From: Caldivirga sp.
GTDB lineage: Archaea; Thermoproteota; Thermoprotei; Thermoproteales; Thermocladiaceae
Assembly: GCF_023256255.1 (NCBI RefSeq)
Contig: NZ_JAGDXD010000027.1
Location: 1 to 64,000 of the forward strand
Direction of reading: 5' to 3'
Length of the DNA stretch: 64,000 nucleotides
The notes beneath the pieces were generated by a model. That model saw only the letters and a list, made by a program, of their open reading frames with translations, was not told the origin of the DNA and searched no databases. The first letter of the stretch is position 1. Each line of letters opens with the position of its first letter. Made by a program: the position numbers and the translations under genes. This document shows positions 45,736-56,161 of the stretch, one piece after another.

Positions 45736-46272
45736 CTACCACTTATGGGGTTCAGCTTCACCACTAATTATTACTCTAAGTCTCTCAACGCCCTTAACTT
45801 CATCTATTATCCTAGCCACTGAGCTTGGTACAAGCTCCCTCCAGGTTGGGTCCCCTTTAATCATCATTTCCCTAATCCTACTTGACACGTACCTTTCCCT
45901 ATCGAAGATGGGCTGCTGCCTAACCTCAACTCCACCCTCCTTAAGCAGCATGGCTACGAATGGGTTACCCGTATAGGCTACTTGGAAGGGGGGTAGGTAG
46001 GATTTAATGTAACTTAACCAAGCCGCATTGTTCTCAATATTAGGTACCGGGACTATCATGACCCTACTAAGGTCAACACCCACCTCCCTTAACCCCTCCC
46101 TAAGCATCCATATCCTCTCCCCCACTGTGAAGGGATCCTTATCAATGTAGTTGAATTGGGCCGATCCTAAAACAATTATGACTTCATCAACCTCCTCCAG
46201 GATAGCCTTAATGGCCCAAATATGCCCCCAGTGCGGTGGCTGAAATCTACCTATGAATAGGCCCCTCACCAT
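45736..46272 (-). CDS. nadM: Nicotinamide-nucleotide adenylyltransferase
   Basis: Makes NAD from NMN and ATP. GLFIGRFQPPHWGH is the nucleotidyltransferase HxGH motif. The C-terminal ISG and SSRIREMMIKGDPTWRELVP match archaeal NadM. The ATG at 46290 is open, but a TATA box at 46292-46303 predicts transcription from about 46272, where an ATG gives MVRGLFIGRFQ, the usual archaeal start. I therefore use 46272. Confidence 0.92.
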   Translation of the reverse strand: MVRGLFIGRFQPPHWGHIWAIKAILEEVDEVIIVLGSAQFNYIDKDPFTVGERIWMLREGLREVGVDLSRVMIVPVPNIENNAAWLSYIKSYLPPFQVAYTGNPFVAMLLKEGGVEVRQQPIFDRERYVSSRIREMMIKGDPTWRELVPSSVARIIDEVKGVERLRVIISGEAEPHKW

Positions 46273-46329
46273 GACTGTATCACTATTCATTACTTATTTA
46301 AGCTTTCCTTAACTAAACAATCCCAGGGG

Positions 46330-47280
46330 TTAGTAGGTTGGCTTACTGAAGTAAACCCACCCCTTGTACTGAAGTTCCCTTGAATTAAAGTAAACCCCAT
46401 TGCCTTCTTCAACATTCGCGAAATCTACAAAGCCTATTGCCTTGAAGTAATTTAGGCACTCCGGCTTCACTGCAAGTACAGGCAAGTACTCTTCACCACC
46501 ATTGAAGGTCACCTCCTCTGGGCTTAGGCCGTATTTGCGGCAGGTTAATTCAACATCGTTATTAATCGGCAGTGAGTAAACCTTTATCTTAACCCCCTTA
46601 CCCATCTCATACAGTACTCTCCCTAATCCATCACTTGAATCCATTGACGCATTAATGCAGTTAATCCTATTAATTAATTCGTCACTGGGTATCCAGGGTT
46701 TCGGCCTCCTGGTTAATTCGATTCCTTTAGCTACAACTGGATCATTAATGTAGCTACCCAATAAGCCACTATACCAGAGCTTGAAGATTAACCCTGTGAA
46801 GCCGAATTCAGGTATGGTGACTAATACGTCACCCAACTGAGGTACCCTACCTATGGGTTTGTTTGCAATTCCAAGTAGTGCTACGTCTAATACGTCGTCA
46901 TCGCCCTCATTTAAGTCACCACCAATGTAGGCGGCTCCAATAGTCTTAGCCGCATCCTTAATGCCCTTTACTAATTCCCTCAACTCGAACTCACTATGAT
47001 TTCCCCTAAGGGTTAATGATGAAACAAGGGCTATTGGCTTAGCGAACTTAACAAAGATGTCTGAGGCGGCTCCAATGGTCATTCTCCAGCCTACATCATA
47101 GTAAGTCATGAAGTCGGTCTTTGTTCTAGATAATGAACCACCATCAATCTTAAGTGCAAGTAAGCCTACATTAGGTAACTCAACGTAGGAAACATCATTA
47201 TCAACATTAGGGTACTTTAACCCAATCAGAGACTGCATTATACTAATCAACTTATCTTCACCAAGCTCCTTAAGCATCAT
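46330..47280 (-). CDS. thiL: Thiamine-monophosphate kinase-like protein
   Basis: PurM/ThiL-fold ATP enzyme that would phosphorylate thiamine monophosphate. GEDKLI opens it, [13 protein letters not shown] is the Mg-binding region, YIGGDLNEG and [10 protein letters not shown] are ATP/Mg loops, and [14 protein letters not shown] is the typical late motif. The usual VEGVHF-type segment is replaced by KIDGGSL, so activity may differ. The start codon is 25 bases from a TATA box shared with the ribosomal protein gene. Confidence 0.8.
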   Translation of the reverse strand: MMLKELGEDKLISIMQSLIGLKYPNVDNDVSYVELPNVGLLALKIDGGSLSRTKTDFMTYYDVGWRMTIGAASDIFVKFAKPIALVSSLTLRGNHSEFELRELVKGIKDAAKTIGAAYIGGDLNEGDDDVLDVALLGIANKPIGRVPQLGDVLVTIPEFGFTGLIFKLWYSGLLGSYINDPVVAKGIELTRRPKPWIPSDELINRINCINASMDSSDGLGRVLYEMGKGVKIKVYSLPINNDVELTCRKYGLSPEEVTFNGGEEYLPVLAVKPECLNYFKAIGFVDFANVEEGNGVYFNSRELQYKGWVYFSKPTY

Positions 47281-47300
47281 GGTTGCTTGTGGAAAATATC

Positions 47301-47308
47301 TTTATAAA
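47301..47308. promoter_or_regulatory. Symmetric TATA box shared by thiL and the uS11 gene
   Basis: TTTATAAA is a perfect palindrome centred at 47304.5. The thiL start codon begins 24.5 bases to the left and the uS11 GTG 25.5 bases to the right. No other TATA-like element lies in the 49-base gap. One TBP site may serve both directions, with orientation set by the flanking BRE sequences (ggaaaatatc on one side, cccctaagta on the other strand). Confidence 0.6.
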
Positions 47309-47329
47309 TACTTAGGGGATGCGGTTATT

Positions 47330-47830
47330 GTGTCCACTGAAGCATCATCCAATGAACAAGAGGTTACACAACCACCCCAGGGAGAGGGACAGGAGCAGCC
47401 TCAGCAAGCCGCATCTCAAACTCAACAAGTAGTACCGCAGTTGAGGAAGCTTAGGTGGGGTATTGCGTATATTTACGCAAGCTCCAACAACACTATGATA
47501 ATTATAACGGATTTAACCGGAGGTGAGACTGTGGCTAGGGTTAGTGGTGGGCAGGTTGTTAAGGCTGATAGGGATAAACCAAGCCCATACGCGGCAATGA
47601 TGGCTGCCTATAAGGCTGCCCAAATAGCAATGGCTAGGGGTATTAATGCTGTCCACGTTAAGGTTAGGGGACCTGGAGGATATGGGCTTAAGGTTCCAGG
47701 GCCAGGTGCCGTTGCGGCTATTAGGGCATTGGCTAGGGCAGGTATGATAATTGGTAGAATTGAGGATGTTACACCAATACCCCATGATACCATTAGGCCA
47801 CCTGGAGGCAGGAGGGGTAGGAGAGTTTAA
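47330..47830 (+). CDS. rps11: Small-subunit ribosomal protein uS11
   Basis: The core from about residue 38 ([19 protein letters not shown]) through [14 protein letters not shown] and [26 protein letters not shown] to [21 protein letters not shown] is archaeal uS11. A longer open frame starts at 47279, but the TATA box at 47301-47308 places the leaderless start at the GTG at 47330. The N-terminal 37 residues are rich in Gln, Glu and Pro and form an extension not needed for the S11 fold. The gene stands alone, away from the usual S13-S4-S11 cluster. Confidence 0.95.
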   Translation: MSTEASSNEQEVTQPPQGEGQEQPQQAASQTQQVVPQLRKLRWGIAYIYASSNNTMIIITDLTGGETVARVSGGQVVKADRDKPSPYAAMMAAYKAAQIAMARGINAVHVKVRGPGGYGLKVPGPGAVAAIRALARAGMIIGRIEDVTPIPHDTIRPPGGRRGRRV

Positions 47831-47885
47831 TTTAGTTTTAGGGTTGAAAAATCTTTATATATTAACCCTAACCGCTTCCTACTAT

Positions 47886-48176
47886 ATGACTGTAAACGAC
47901 TTATTGTGGATGATTAATATAATACTGGTAGTGATTCAAACAATCCTAGTGGCCTTCATTCTAAGGGAATACTTAGATGCAGGCTTTACACCAATTGGTA
48001 AACTACTTATTTCAGCAGCTTTCCTATTCCTTGTCCAAAGCATGATACTCCTATCATCATACTACTACTGGTGGGTAATGAGGAATACTGATTACCACGT
48101 GGCATTTCCACTCCTCATATCAACCCTGCTAAGCCTAATTGGATTATTCATGCTTTATAGGATAAGCAGGCTATGA
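47886..48176 (+). CDS. Small membrane protein, 96 residues
   Basis: Three hydrophobic helices separated by short loops (LREYLDAGFTPIGK and WWVMRNTDYHVA). I recognise no family. A longer frame opens upstream at 47751 inside the ribosomal protein gene, but a TATA box at 47852-47863 (ctttatatatta) lies about 27 bases before the ATG at 47886, so this shorter form is chosen. Confidence 0.6.
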   Translation: MTVNDLLWMINIILVVIQTILVAFILREYLDAGFTPIGKLLISAAFLFLVQSMILLSSYYYWWVMRNTDYHVAFPLLISTLLSLIGLFMLYRISRL

Positions 48177-48301
48177 GACCTTTCCAACATTAAGTGAATA
48201 TGTGTTGAATCTGCACGCCTGCGTTAATCGCGAATCATTAGTTTACCATGCGGCTTTGCATATTAAGGGATATATTAGATGTAGCATGTAAGTTAAAATT
48301 A

Positions 48302-50679
<2,378 letters not shown>

Positions 50680-51090
50680 TCCTAAGGGTGAATCCTTTTT
50701 CATAATGATAGAAATTCTTTTATGTTTAGTTACGTTTAATATCCCTAGTTGAATCTATGAGTTTCATCCCCTATAAACACACTGATATCTTATCTACATG
50801 ATTTCCAAGATCCACTCTTATAGGGTTATGAGGGGTCAGTGGAGACCATAATGAAGCCGAGGACAGCAACCAATAATTAAAAACTACTCCTAGCTGAATG
50901 GTAAATACAGCTTCATCATTAAGCATGTTACCATTTATCTTCAAGGGAATGATTAAGGTAAATACTGATGCCTTGAGGGATTACATAACAGTGGGGTGTA
51001 AAGGGTAATGAATGTGTTAACCTATTATCATAATTGGGAGCCTTCTATATGTGAAAAAGAAACAAAAACCCTGAATTAAGGGGTTATCTA
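50680..51090. other. 411-base gap with a U-rich terminator and an inverted repeat
   Basis: No gene is supported here. After nadB, ctttttc at 50695-50701 and later T-runs form a likely terminator. CCCTATAA (50769-50776) and TTATAGGG (50818-50825) are a perfect 8-bp inverted repeat 41 bases apart, and a G/A-rich stretch (aggggtcagtggagacc, about 50831-50847) follows. Short ATG frames in the rest have neither length nor promoter. A small RNA or a worn mobile-element end are the options I considered. Confidence 0.3.
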
Positions 51091-51654
51091 GTGGTAGCTG
51101 TTAAGGCAAGAATCTTAACTAGGAGGATCTTAGTATATTACTTAGTAACCTTTCTTCTATTGGCTATGGGTGAAGTTATTGGTTACCTACTATCATTGGG
51201 GGGTATTCAAGTATTGAGTAAGAGTGAGCTGCAGGAACTTGAGAGCATAGCGCAGCATCCATCATACATGGTAATATTCATTCATAATCTCAGCCTTAAT
51301 TTAATAATGAACATACCATTCATAGGCCCATTAATGTATGTTATTTTAATTGGATTCACAGGTGTTGCGCTTGGTTATATAGTAGTCAGTAGTATTGGCG
51401 TCAGCGTACTATATTTAATCTTAGCCTATGTTTCATCAGCCATACTACCGCATGGGCTATTGGAATTATTCTCATACTCATTATCAGTTTACAACTCTGT
51501 CAACATTTCAATAGATGTAGTTAAGCGGAGACCCTTAGGTACAGCCTTTATTTACTGGGTACTTAGGTTACTTCTATCAGTTTTAATACTCTTCATAGCG
51601 GCTTACGTAGAGTACGTGGAATTAACTACTGTAGGTGCAGTTATTCATGCGTAA
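51091..51654 (+). CDS. SpoIIM/DUF95-family membrane protein
   Basis: About five helices. The family hallmark is the segment FIHNLSLNLIMNIPFIGPLMYVI with a later LPHGLLELFSYS, matching the FxxN and PHG-type motifs of SpoIIM-like proteins. Their role in archaea is unknown. Bacterial relatives act in membrane engulfment complexes. The GTG start has only a weak upstream TATA. The gene overlaps the next one by 8 bases, forming a three-gene run. Confidence 0.75.
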   Translation: MVAVKARILTRRILVYYLVTFLLLAMGEVIGYLLSLGGIQVLSKSELQELESIAQHPSYMVIFIHNLSLNLIMNIPFIGPLMYVILIGFTGVALGYIVVSSIGVSVLYLILAYVSSAILPHGLLELFSYSLSVYNSVNISIDVVKRRPLGTAFIYWVLRLLLSVLILFIAAYVEYVELTTVGAVIHA

Positions 51655-52471
51655 TACTAGGCTTAAGCTTAAGGCTATTCATGTAGTTTTAAGGGCGTTT
51701 ACACTAAGGTACTTACTGTTCTCAATAGCTTCATCGCTAGCTTTAATATCAATAATAATAGCCCACTATGCGGTTGCCTATAATCAGCAATATAATGGTA
51801 GCATAGTTAAAGTATCGGTAGATTATGGTGTACTTACGGTGAGCAACGTTAAAGTATCATTTTATATTATAAACACAGCCTACGCCAGCATTTATGGGTT
51901 CAATGCTAAGGATAATGACTGTGTAACACTTAGCGAGCTACCGGGGAATTTAAGTACCCAGTTGATGCGTATGTTAAACTGCACCTTGATTAAAGAATAT
52001 TCATATGGTTACCCCATCGCAATTAAATTCACTAATTCAAGTGGTATTAGTAATGGAACCTTAATAATACCTCAGGATCCTGTAGCTTACTTCACGGCTA
52101 GACTATTCAGTGAGTTATCTAGCTACACGCTGCTCATTTACATAATATTCACTGCAATTACAGCATTATCATCAATTTACATCTCATTAAATTACCTCGA
52201 CTACTTAACAGACGCCTTCAAGCGGCTTAGGTTAATGATTGGTAATGATGCTGTTGCCGCAATAGTGTATTCACTATTACTCATCACAGTATCATATATA
52301 ATCATCGCCATCATTGAGTATACCTTAGTTAGGCTTCTTTTAAGCACTGAGAGAGTTATTAATGTTAATCTCAGTGATCCAATGATAGCGTTCACTGAGC
52401 CATTAATAACCATCCTACTACCAATGTTAACAGTGTTGGTGATTTCATGGAGAAGAAGCTCATGGTCCTAA
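51647..52471 (+). CDS. FtsX-like membrane protein with ectodomain (first)
   Basis: One N-terminal helix (about 22-44), an outside domain of roughly 110 residues with two Cys, then three helices toward the C-terminus (LLIYIIFTAITALSSIYIS and following). This 1+3 layout is that of FtsX/MacB permeases. No ATPase gene is adjacent. The ATG at 51647 is preferred over a GTG at 51635. Both overlap the SpoIIM gene. Confidence 0.55.
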   Translation: MRNTRLKLKAIHVVLRAFTLRYLLFSIASSLALISIIIAHYAVAYNQQYNGSIVKVSVDYGVLTVSNVKVSFYIINTAYASIYGFNAKDNDCVTLSELPGNLSTQLMRMLNCTLIKEYSYGYPIAIKFTNSSGISNGTLIIPQDPVAYFTARLFSELSSYTLLIYIIFTAITALSSIYISLNYLDYLTDAFKRLRLMIGNDAVAAIVYSLLLITVSYIIIAIIEYTLVRLLLSTERVINVNLSDPMIAFTEPLITILLPMLTVLVISWRRSSWS

Positions 52472-53889
52472 TGCTTAGGAGGGTAATGGGCCATGTAGTC
52501 TCAGCAGCGTTCCTCATCGGGTTATTAACATATGGCCTAGCACTATTAGCGTCATTAACCTACACTGGATTAACGTTAATAGGTATTCCATTCAACATGC
52601 ATGCAATAACAAGCAGAGGCTCATTAATGCCGTTCACCGGTATAGTACCCTTAAGTATCTCATACGCATTGAATCAAGTAGGAGTTAGGAATATTCCAAT
52701 AGTGGTTGCCTTAGCCCTACTTGATTATAAGCACGTTGTCATGGTCTTAGGCTTCAGTAACATAACTGGGTCAGCCTGTTATGCAGGTTCAATAGTGGGT
52801 GTTAGGCCTGGGCTTCATTTGTTAACAAGCTACATCAGGAAAGTTACAGTACCAGTATTAGTAATTGTTAAGGGTAATGAACCATACTTAGTATGCAGTA
52901 TGAATCTCACTGAGGCATTATCAAACGCCGGTTATGGTTCAGTAACAATGATACTCATACCTAGTAAATACTGGGGGAGGGCTTTATGGTTCATTAGGCA
53001 TGGTATTAACGTAACCATAGTGAATAAGCTTAATCAAAGCGTTGACATTCAGTACAGTTACCTAGGGTTAAGTTACTTAGTTAATTACGGTTTGTTAAAA
53101 CCAGGGGTTAGTGAAATTAACTTACCATTGAATTATTACATAGTATACGCCATAATTAATGAGACCCCAGTGCCAGTGGGTGAAGTACCTAAGGACCTTA
53201 ACATTACTGTGAAGCCGCTGCTAAAGCCAATAACACTATTGAAGTCCACTACATGCATGCTCACCATAAATGCCCCTCAGGGTTCGAATGTAGTTGTATC
53301 GAATAATCGAGGTATGTCAATTATCCTTAATGCTGAGGAGCAATTAAACCTAACCTTACCCTGTGGTTCATACTTGTTAACCGCTTATAAGGGGGGAGAG
53401 TACTCAACCATTACCATTAACTTAACTAAACCAGTGGTGGTTAACTTAACCTTAACATCATTTTCAGGTGAAGTAACCGGCATTGAGAGTAATTATGCGG
53501 AGTACGCTAGGGCGTATTTCAGGGGGATTACTGCAGTTTATGTTAGCTTCATAGTTATTGCCATAGTGGCGGTGGGGCTTACTTTAGCGGGTTTACTGGG
53601 GTTAGCGTCTATGGTTAGGATGATTGCTTGGGCTACATCACCTATCCTTACATCATTATCATACTTAGCGAGTATTGGTTACATGAGGCGCGTTGAGCTC
53701 ATTTTCATGGCTTTAATGCTCCTAATAATGAGTACAATAGCATCCTTTACATTCATAATCATAAATAATGTCCATGTAATATTAATAGTAAGGCAGCCTC
53801 TAGCAATTAATCCAGGCATCATAATTGTTGTCGCAGGTGTAGTAATAATGGGTGTGTGGTTAATGCTTCGTGAAGCGATAGAAGCATAG
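52447..53889 (+). CDS. FtsX-like membrane protein with large ectodomain (second)
   Basis: The layout is again one N-terminal helix (about 15-42), a large outside domain, and three C-terminal helices (about 365-393, 420-442, 452-472). The ectodomain carries a small beta domain near residues 270-335 (MLTINAPQGSNVVV to LLTAYKGGEYSTIT) that resembles a PEGA or carboxypeptidase-regulatory-like fold, with several N-glycosylation sequons. It overlaps the previous gene by 25 bases. With its neighbour it could form a heterodimeric export or adhesion complex. Confidence 0.55.
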   Translation: MEKKLMVLMLRRVMGHVVSAAFLIGLLTYGLALLASLTYTGLTLIGIPFNMHAITSRGSLMPFTGIVPLSISYALNQVGVRNIPIVVALALLDYKHVVMVLGFSNITGSACYAGSIVGVRPGLHLLTSYIRKVTVPVLVIVKGNEPYLVCSMNLTEALSNAGYGSVTMILIPSKYWGRALWFIRHGINVTIVNKLNQSVDIQYSYLGLSYLVNYGLLKPGVSEINLPLNYYIVYAIINETPVPVGEVPKDLNITVKPLLKPITLLKSTTCMLTINAPQGSNVVVSNNRGMSIILNAEEQLNLTLPCGSYLLTAYKGGEYSTITINLTKPVVVNLTLTSFSGEVTGIESNYAEYARAYFRGITAVYVSFIVIAIVAVGLTLAGLLGLASMVRMIAWATSPILTSLSYLASIGYMRRVELIFMALMLLIMSTIASFTFIIINNVHVILIVRQPLAINPGIIIVVAGVVIMGVWLMLREAIEA

Positions 53890-53988
53890 GCCCTAATGAT
53901 ATGGATTAACCTGCGTATTAATTCCTTCAAATTATTGACCACTATCAGTGCGATACTGTAATATACCTAAGCTGTGGGCTTAATTAAC

Positions 53989-55602
53989 ATGAGTAGTGAG
54001 GCAATATCAGTTCTAGAGATGCGGGTTCTGGATGCTAACACCACGTATCTAGGTATTGATAGTAGGATACTAATGGAGAACGCCGGTAGGGGGGTTGCGC
54101 AGGTTGTTTCATCAAGGTGGCCGAATGCAACTAAGATACTTGTTGTCGCTGGGTTAGGTAATAATGGTGGGGATGGTATTGTGTCCGCCAGGTACCTTTA
54201 CAATTGGGGTAAGGACGTGGTAATTGTATTACTGGGTAGGGTAAGTGACATGAAGGAGGAGCCTGCTGCAACTAACTTGAAGATATGCCTAAACTTATTA
54301 GGATGCAGAATAATGGAGGCTAGGGATGAATTAGAGTTACTGGCCTACCAGGATTACTTCATTAAGTGGGCTGATGTTATTATTGATGCCATCCTAGGCA
54401 TTGGTGTTAAGGGTAGGATTAGGCAACCTGCCTCAGCGGCGATAGACCTAATAAACATGTCGAAGGCGCCTAAGGTTGCTGTTGACATACCTTCAGGTCT
54501 GGATCCTGACACAGGTGATGTTACTGATAAGGCTGTTAAGGCTGACTTAACGGTAACAATGCATAAGGCTAAGCGTGGGCTCATAGTTGATAAGGCTAAG
54601 CCATACGTTGGTGAATTAGTGGTAGTGGACATAGGGATCCCGAGGGAAGCAGAGTTAATAGTGGGGCCTGGGGACTTGAATTATCTAACGTACGCTAGGA
54701 GGCTTGACTCTAAGAAGGGGGACTTTGGTAGAATAGCCATAATAGGAGGTTCAAGGGATTACACTGGCGCAATAGCGCTAACGGCACTGGCCTCATTAGT
54801 CACAGGAGCTGACTTACCAATAGTCTACGCACCTCATGATGTTGCGCATGATATTAGGTCACAAACACCAAACCTAATAGCTGTGCCACTTGAGGGTGAT
54901 TTTTTAAGTAAGGATAATGTTGGACCTGTACTTAGGGGGATTGAGAGGGCTAACGTAGTTGCCATAGGTCCTGGTTTAGGCCTTGAAAGGGTGACAATGG
55001 AGGCGGTCTACATGATACTTGATACAGCTGTTAAGTTAGGGAAGAGGATTGTTATTGATGCTGATGCAATAAAGGCTATTGGAATTGGGAAAAGGCTTAA
55101 CCTACTTAAGTCAGGTGTAGTATTGACCCCACACGCTGGAGAGTTAAAGGAATTACTGGGTATTGATGTACCTAAACTTAACCCAGTTGAAACTGGGCAG
55201 TGGCTTAAGGAACAGGTCTCCAAATGCTGCCCAGGCAGTGTAATTCTCCTTAAGGGTAATACAGACATTATAAGTGATGGTTCTAGGTTTAAATTAAACA
55301 TGACTGGTAATCCAGGTATGACCGTTGGTGGAACAGGTGATGTGCTAACAGGTGTTTTAGCAACAATACTTCATAGGGTTAATGACCCCCTTGAAGCTGC
55401 TGCCATAGCCGCATTCATAACTGGTGTTGCAGGTGACTTAGCAGCATTAGAGCTAGGTTACCACCTAACTCCAATGGATGTGGTTACTAGGATACCTAAG
55501 GCATTTTCCATCTTCATAAACACTAAGGGAGTAGTGGAGGAGGCTTTACATAAACCACTGAGGGAATTCCTGGTTAAGCATCAGTTAATTAAGCAGGAGT
55601 AG
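53989..55602 (+). CDS. nnr: Bifunctional NAD(P)H-hydrate epimerase/dehydratase
   Basis: Repairs damaged NAD(P)H. The N-terminal YjeF_N half (about 1-210) has GLGNNGGDGIVSARYL and DIPSGLDPDTGDV. The C-terminal half (about 220-520) has DFGRIAIIGGSRDYTGA, GPGLGLE, DADAIKAIG, LTPHAGELKELLG, LLKGNTDII and GNPGMTVGGTGDVLTG, the ADP-dependent dehydratase set. A GTG at 53974 is open, but a TATA-like box at 53957-53966 predicts a leaderless ATG at 53989. It lies near nadM, nadA and nadB. Confidence 0.93.
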   Translation: MSSEAISVLEMRVLDANTTYLGIDSRILMENAGRGVAQVVSSRWPNATKILVVAGLGNNGGDGIVSARYLYNWGKDVVIVLLGRVSDMKEEPAATNLKICLNLLGCRIMEARDELELLAYQDYFIKWADVIIDAILGIGVKGRIRQPASAAIDLINMSKAPKVAVDIPSGLDPDTGDVTDKAVKADLTVTMHKAKRGLIVDKAKPYVGELVVVDIGIPREAELIVGPGDLNYLTYARRLDSKKGDFGRIAIIGGSRDYTGAIALTALASLVTGADLPIVYAPHDVAHDIRSQTPNLIAVPLEGDFLSKDNVGPVLRGIERANVVAIGPGLGLERVTMEAVYMILDTAVKLGKRIVIDADAIKAIGIGKRLNLLKSGVVLTPHAGELKELLGIDVPKLNPVETGQWLKEQVSKCCPGSVILLKGNTDIISDGSRFKLNMTGNPGMTVGGTGDVLTGVLATILHRVNDPLEAAAIAAFITGVAGDLAALELGYHLTPMDVVTRIPKAFSIFINTKGVVEEALHKPLREFLVKHQLIKQE

Positions 55603-55617
55603 ATAATAATGCGGCTA

Positions 55618-56130
55618 TTAACTCCCTGATAAGAGCCCTATTAACGCCTTCCTTAAGCTCTCATTGTTAATATACGTATTGGTTAAAGCTTCATCGTATT
55701 TACCATCGATAAAAACCATGTTGTTTTCCAACGCCACATTAAACCAACCAACACCTAAGGGTTCCTTAGGCATTACCTTAAGTAGATTCTCATATATCCT
55801 CCTGGTAACCCGTAGGGTTACTATGTCCATTAAGTTTAGGTTAACCTTAGCCATGTATTGGCCTGGATTATATATGGGAATCAGTATGTAATCCTTAAAA
55901 CCGAACTTTAAACCATTTTCAAGATCACTTATAGCATCATTAATCCACTTAATATCATTATTTATTATGTCCCTAATGTCCTGGTAAGGTATAGGCTTCA
56001 ATTCACCATTACCTACACCGTTTGTCTTAAATGACTTAATTAAACCAACCTTAGCCAACGCATCCACTCTACCTATCAAGTAAGCTTCAATCCAAAGATC
56101 CTTCCTAATCCTGTAGAATGGCAGCAGCAT
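55618..56130 (-). CDS. Hypothetical protein, 170 residues
   Basis: Soluble, mixed secondary structure, no motif I recognise. It contains an internal PIPYQDIRDIINNDIKWIND helix and many aromatic residues. A promoter is visible: on the minus strand the box inside cggcttaaat (56151-56160) lies about 27 bases before the ATG, overlapping the start of the divergent GH116 gene. Confidence 0.55.
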   Translation of the reverse strand: MLLPFYRIRKDLWIEAYLIGRVDALAKVGLIKSFKTNGVGNGELKPIPYQDIRDIINNDIKWINDAISDLENGLKFGFKDYILIPIYNPGQYMAKVNLNLMDIVTLRVTRRIYENLLKVMPKEPLGVGWFNVALENNMVFIDGKYDEALTNTYINNESLRKALIGLLSGS

Positions 56131-56132
56131 TA

Positions 56133-56161
56133 CTTAAATGAATTAGTAGCCGGCTTAAATG
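56133..56161. promoter_or_regulatory. Interleaved divergent promoters with repeated CTTAAATG
   Basis: CTTAAATG occurs at 56133-56140 and 56154-56161. The first copy lies about 23 bases before the GH116 ATG and the second is the minus-strand TATA of the hypothetical gene, 27 bases from its ATG. The second copy also contains the GH116 start codon. Only 28 bases separate the two start codons, so TBP binding at one box should affect the other. Confidence 0.5.

Noticed and set aside
47751-47885. N-terminal extension of the small membrane protein into the uS11 gene
   Set aside because: The extra residues come from an alternative frame of the ribosomal gene, and a TATA box at 47852-47863 fits the ATG at 47886.
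53282-53290. ggttcgaat, the core of a tRNA T-loop
   Set aside because: It lies inside a membrane-protein gene, with no acceptor stem, D-arm or anticodon arm around it. No tRNA was found anywhere in the window.
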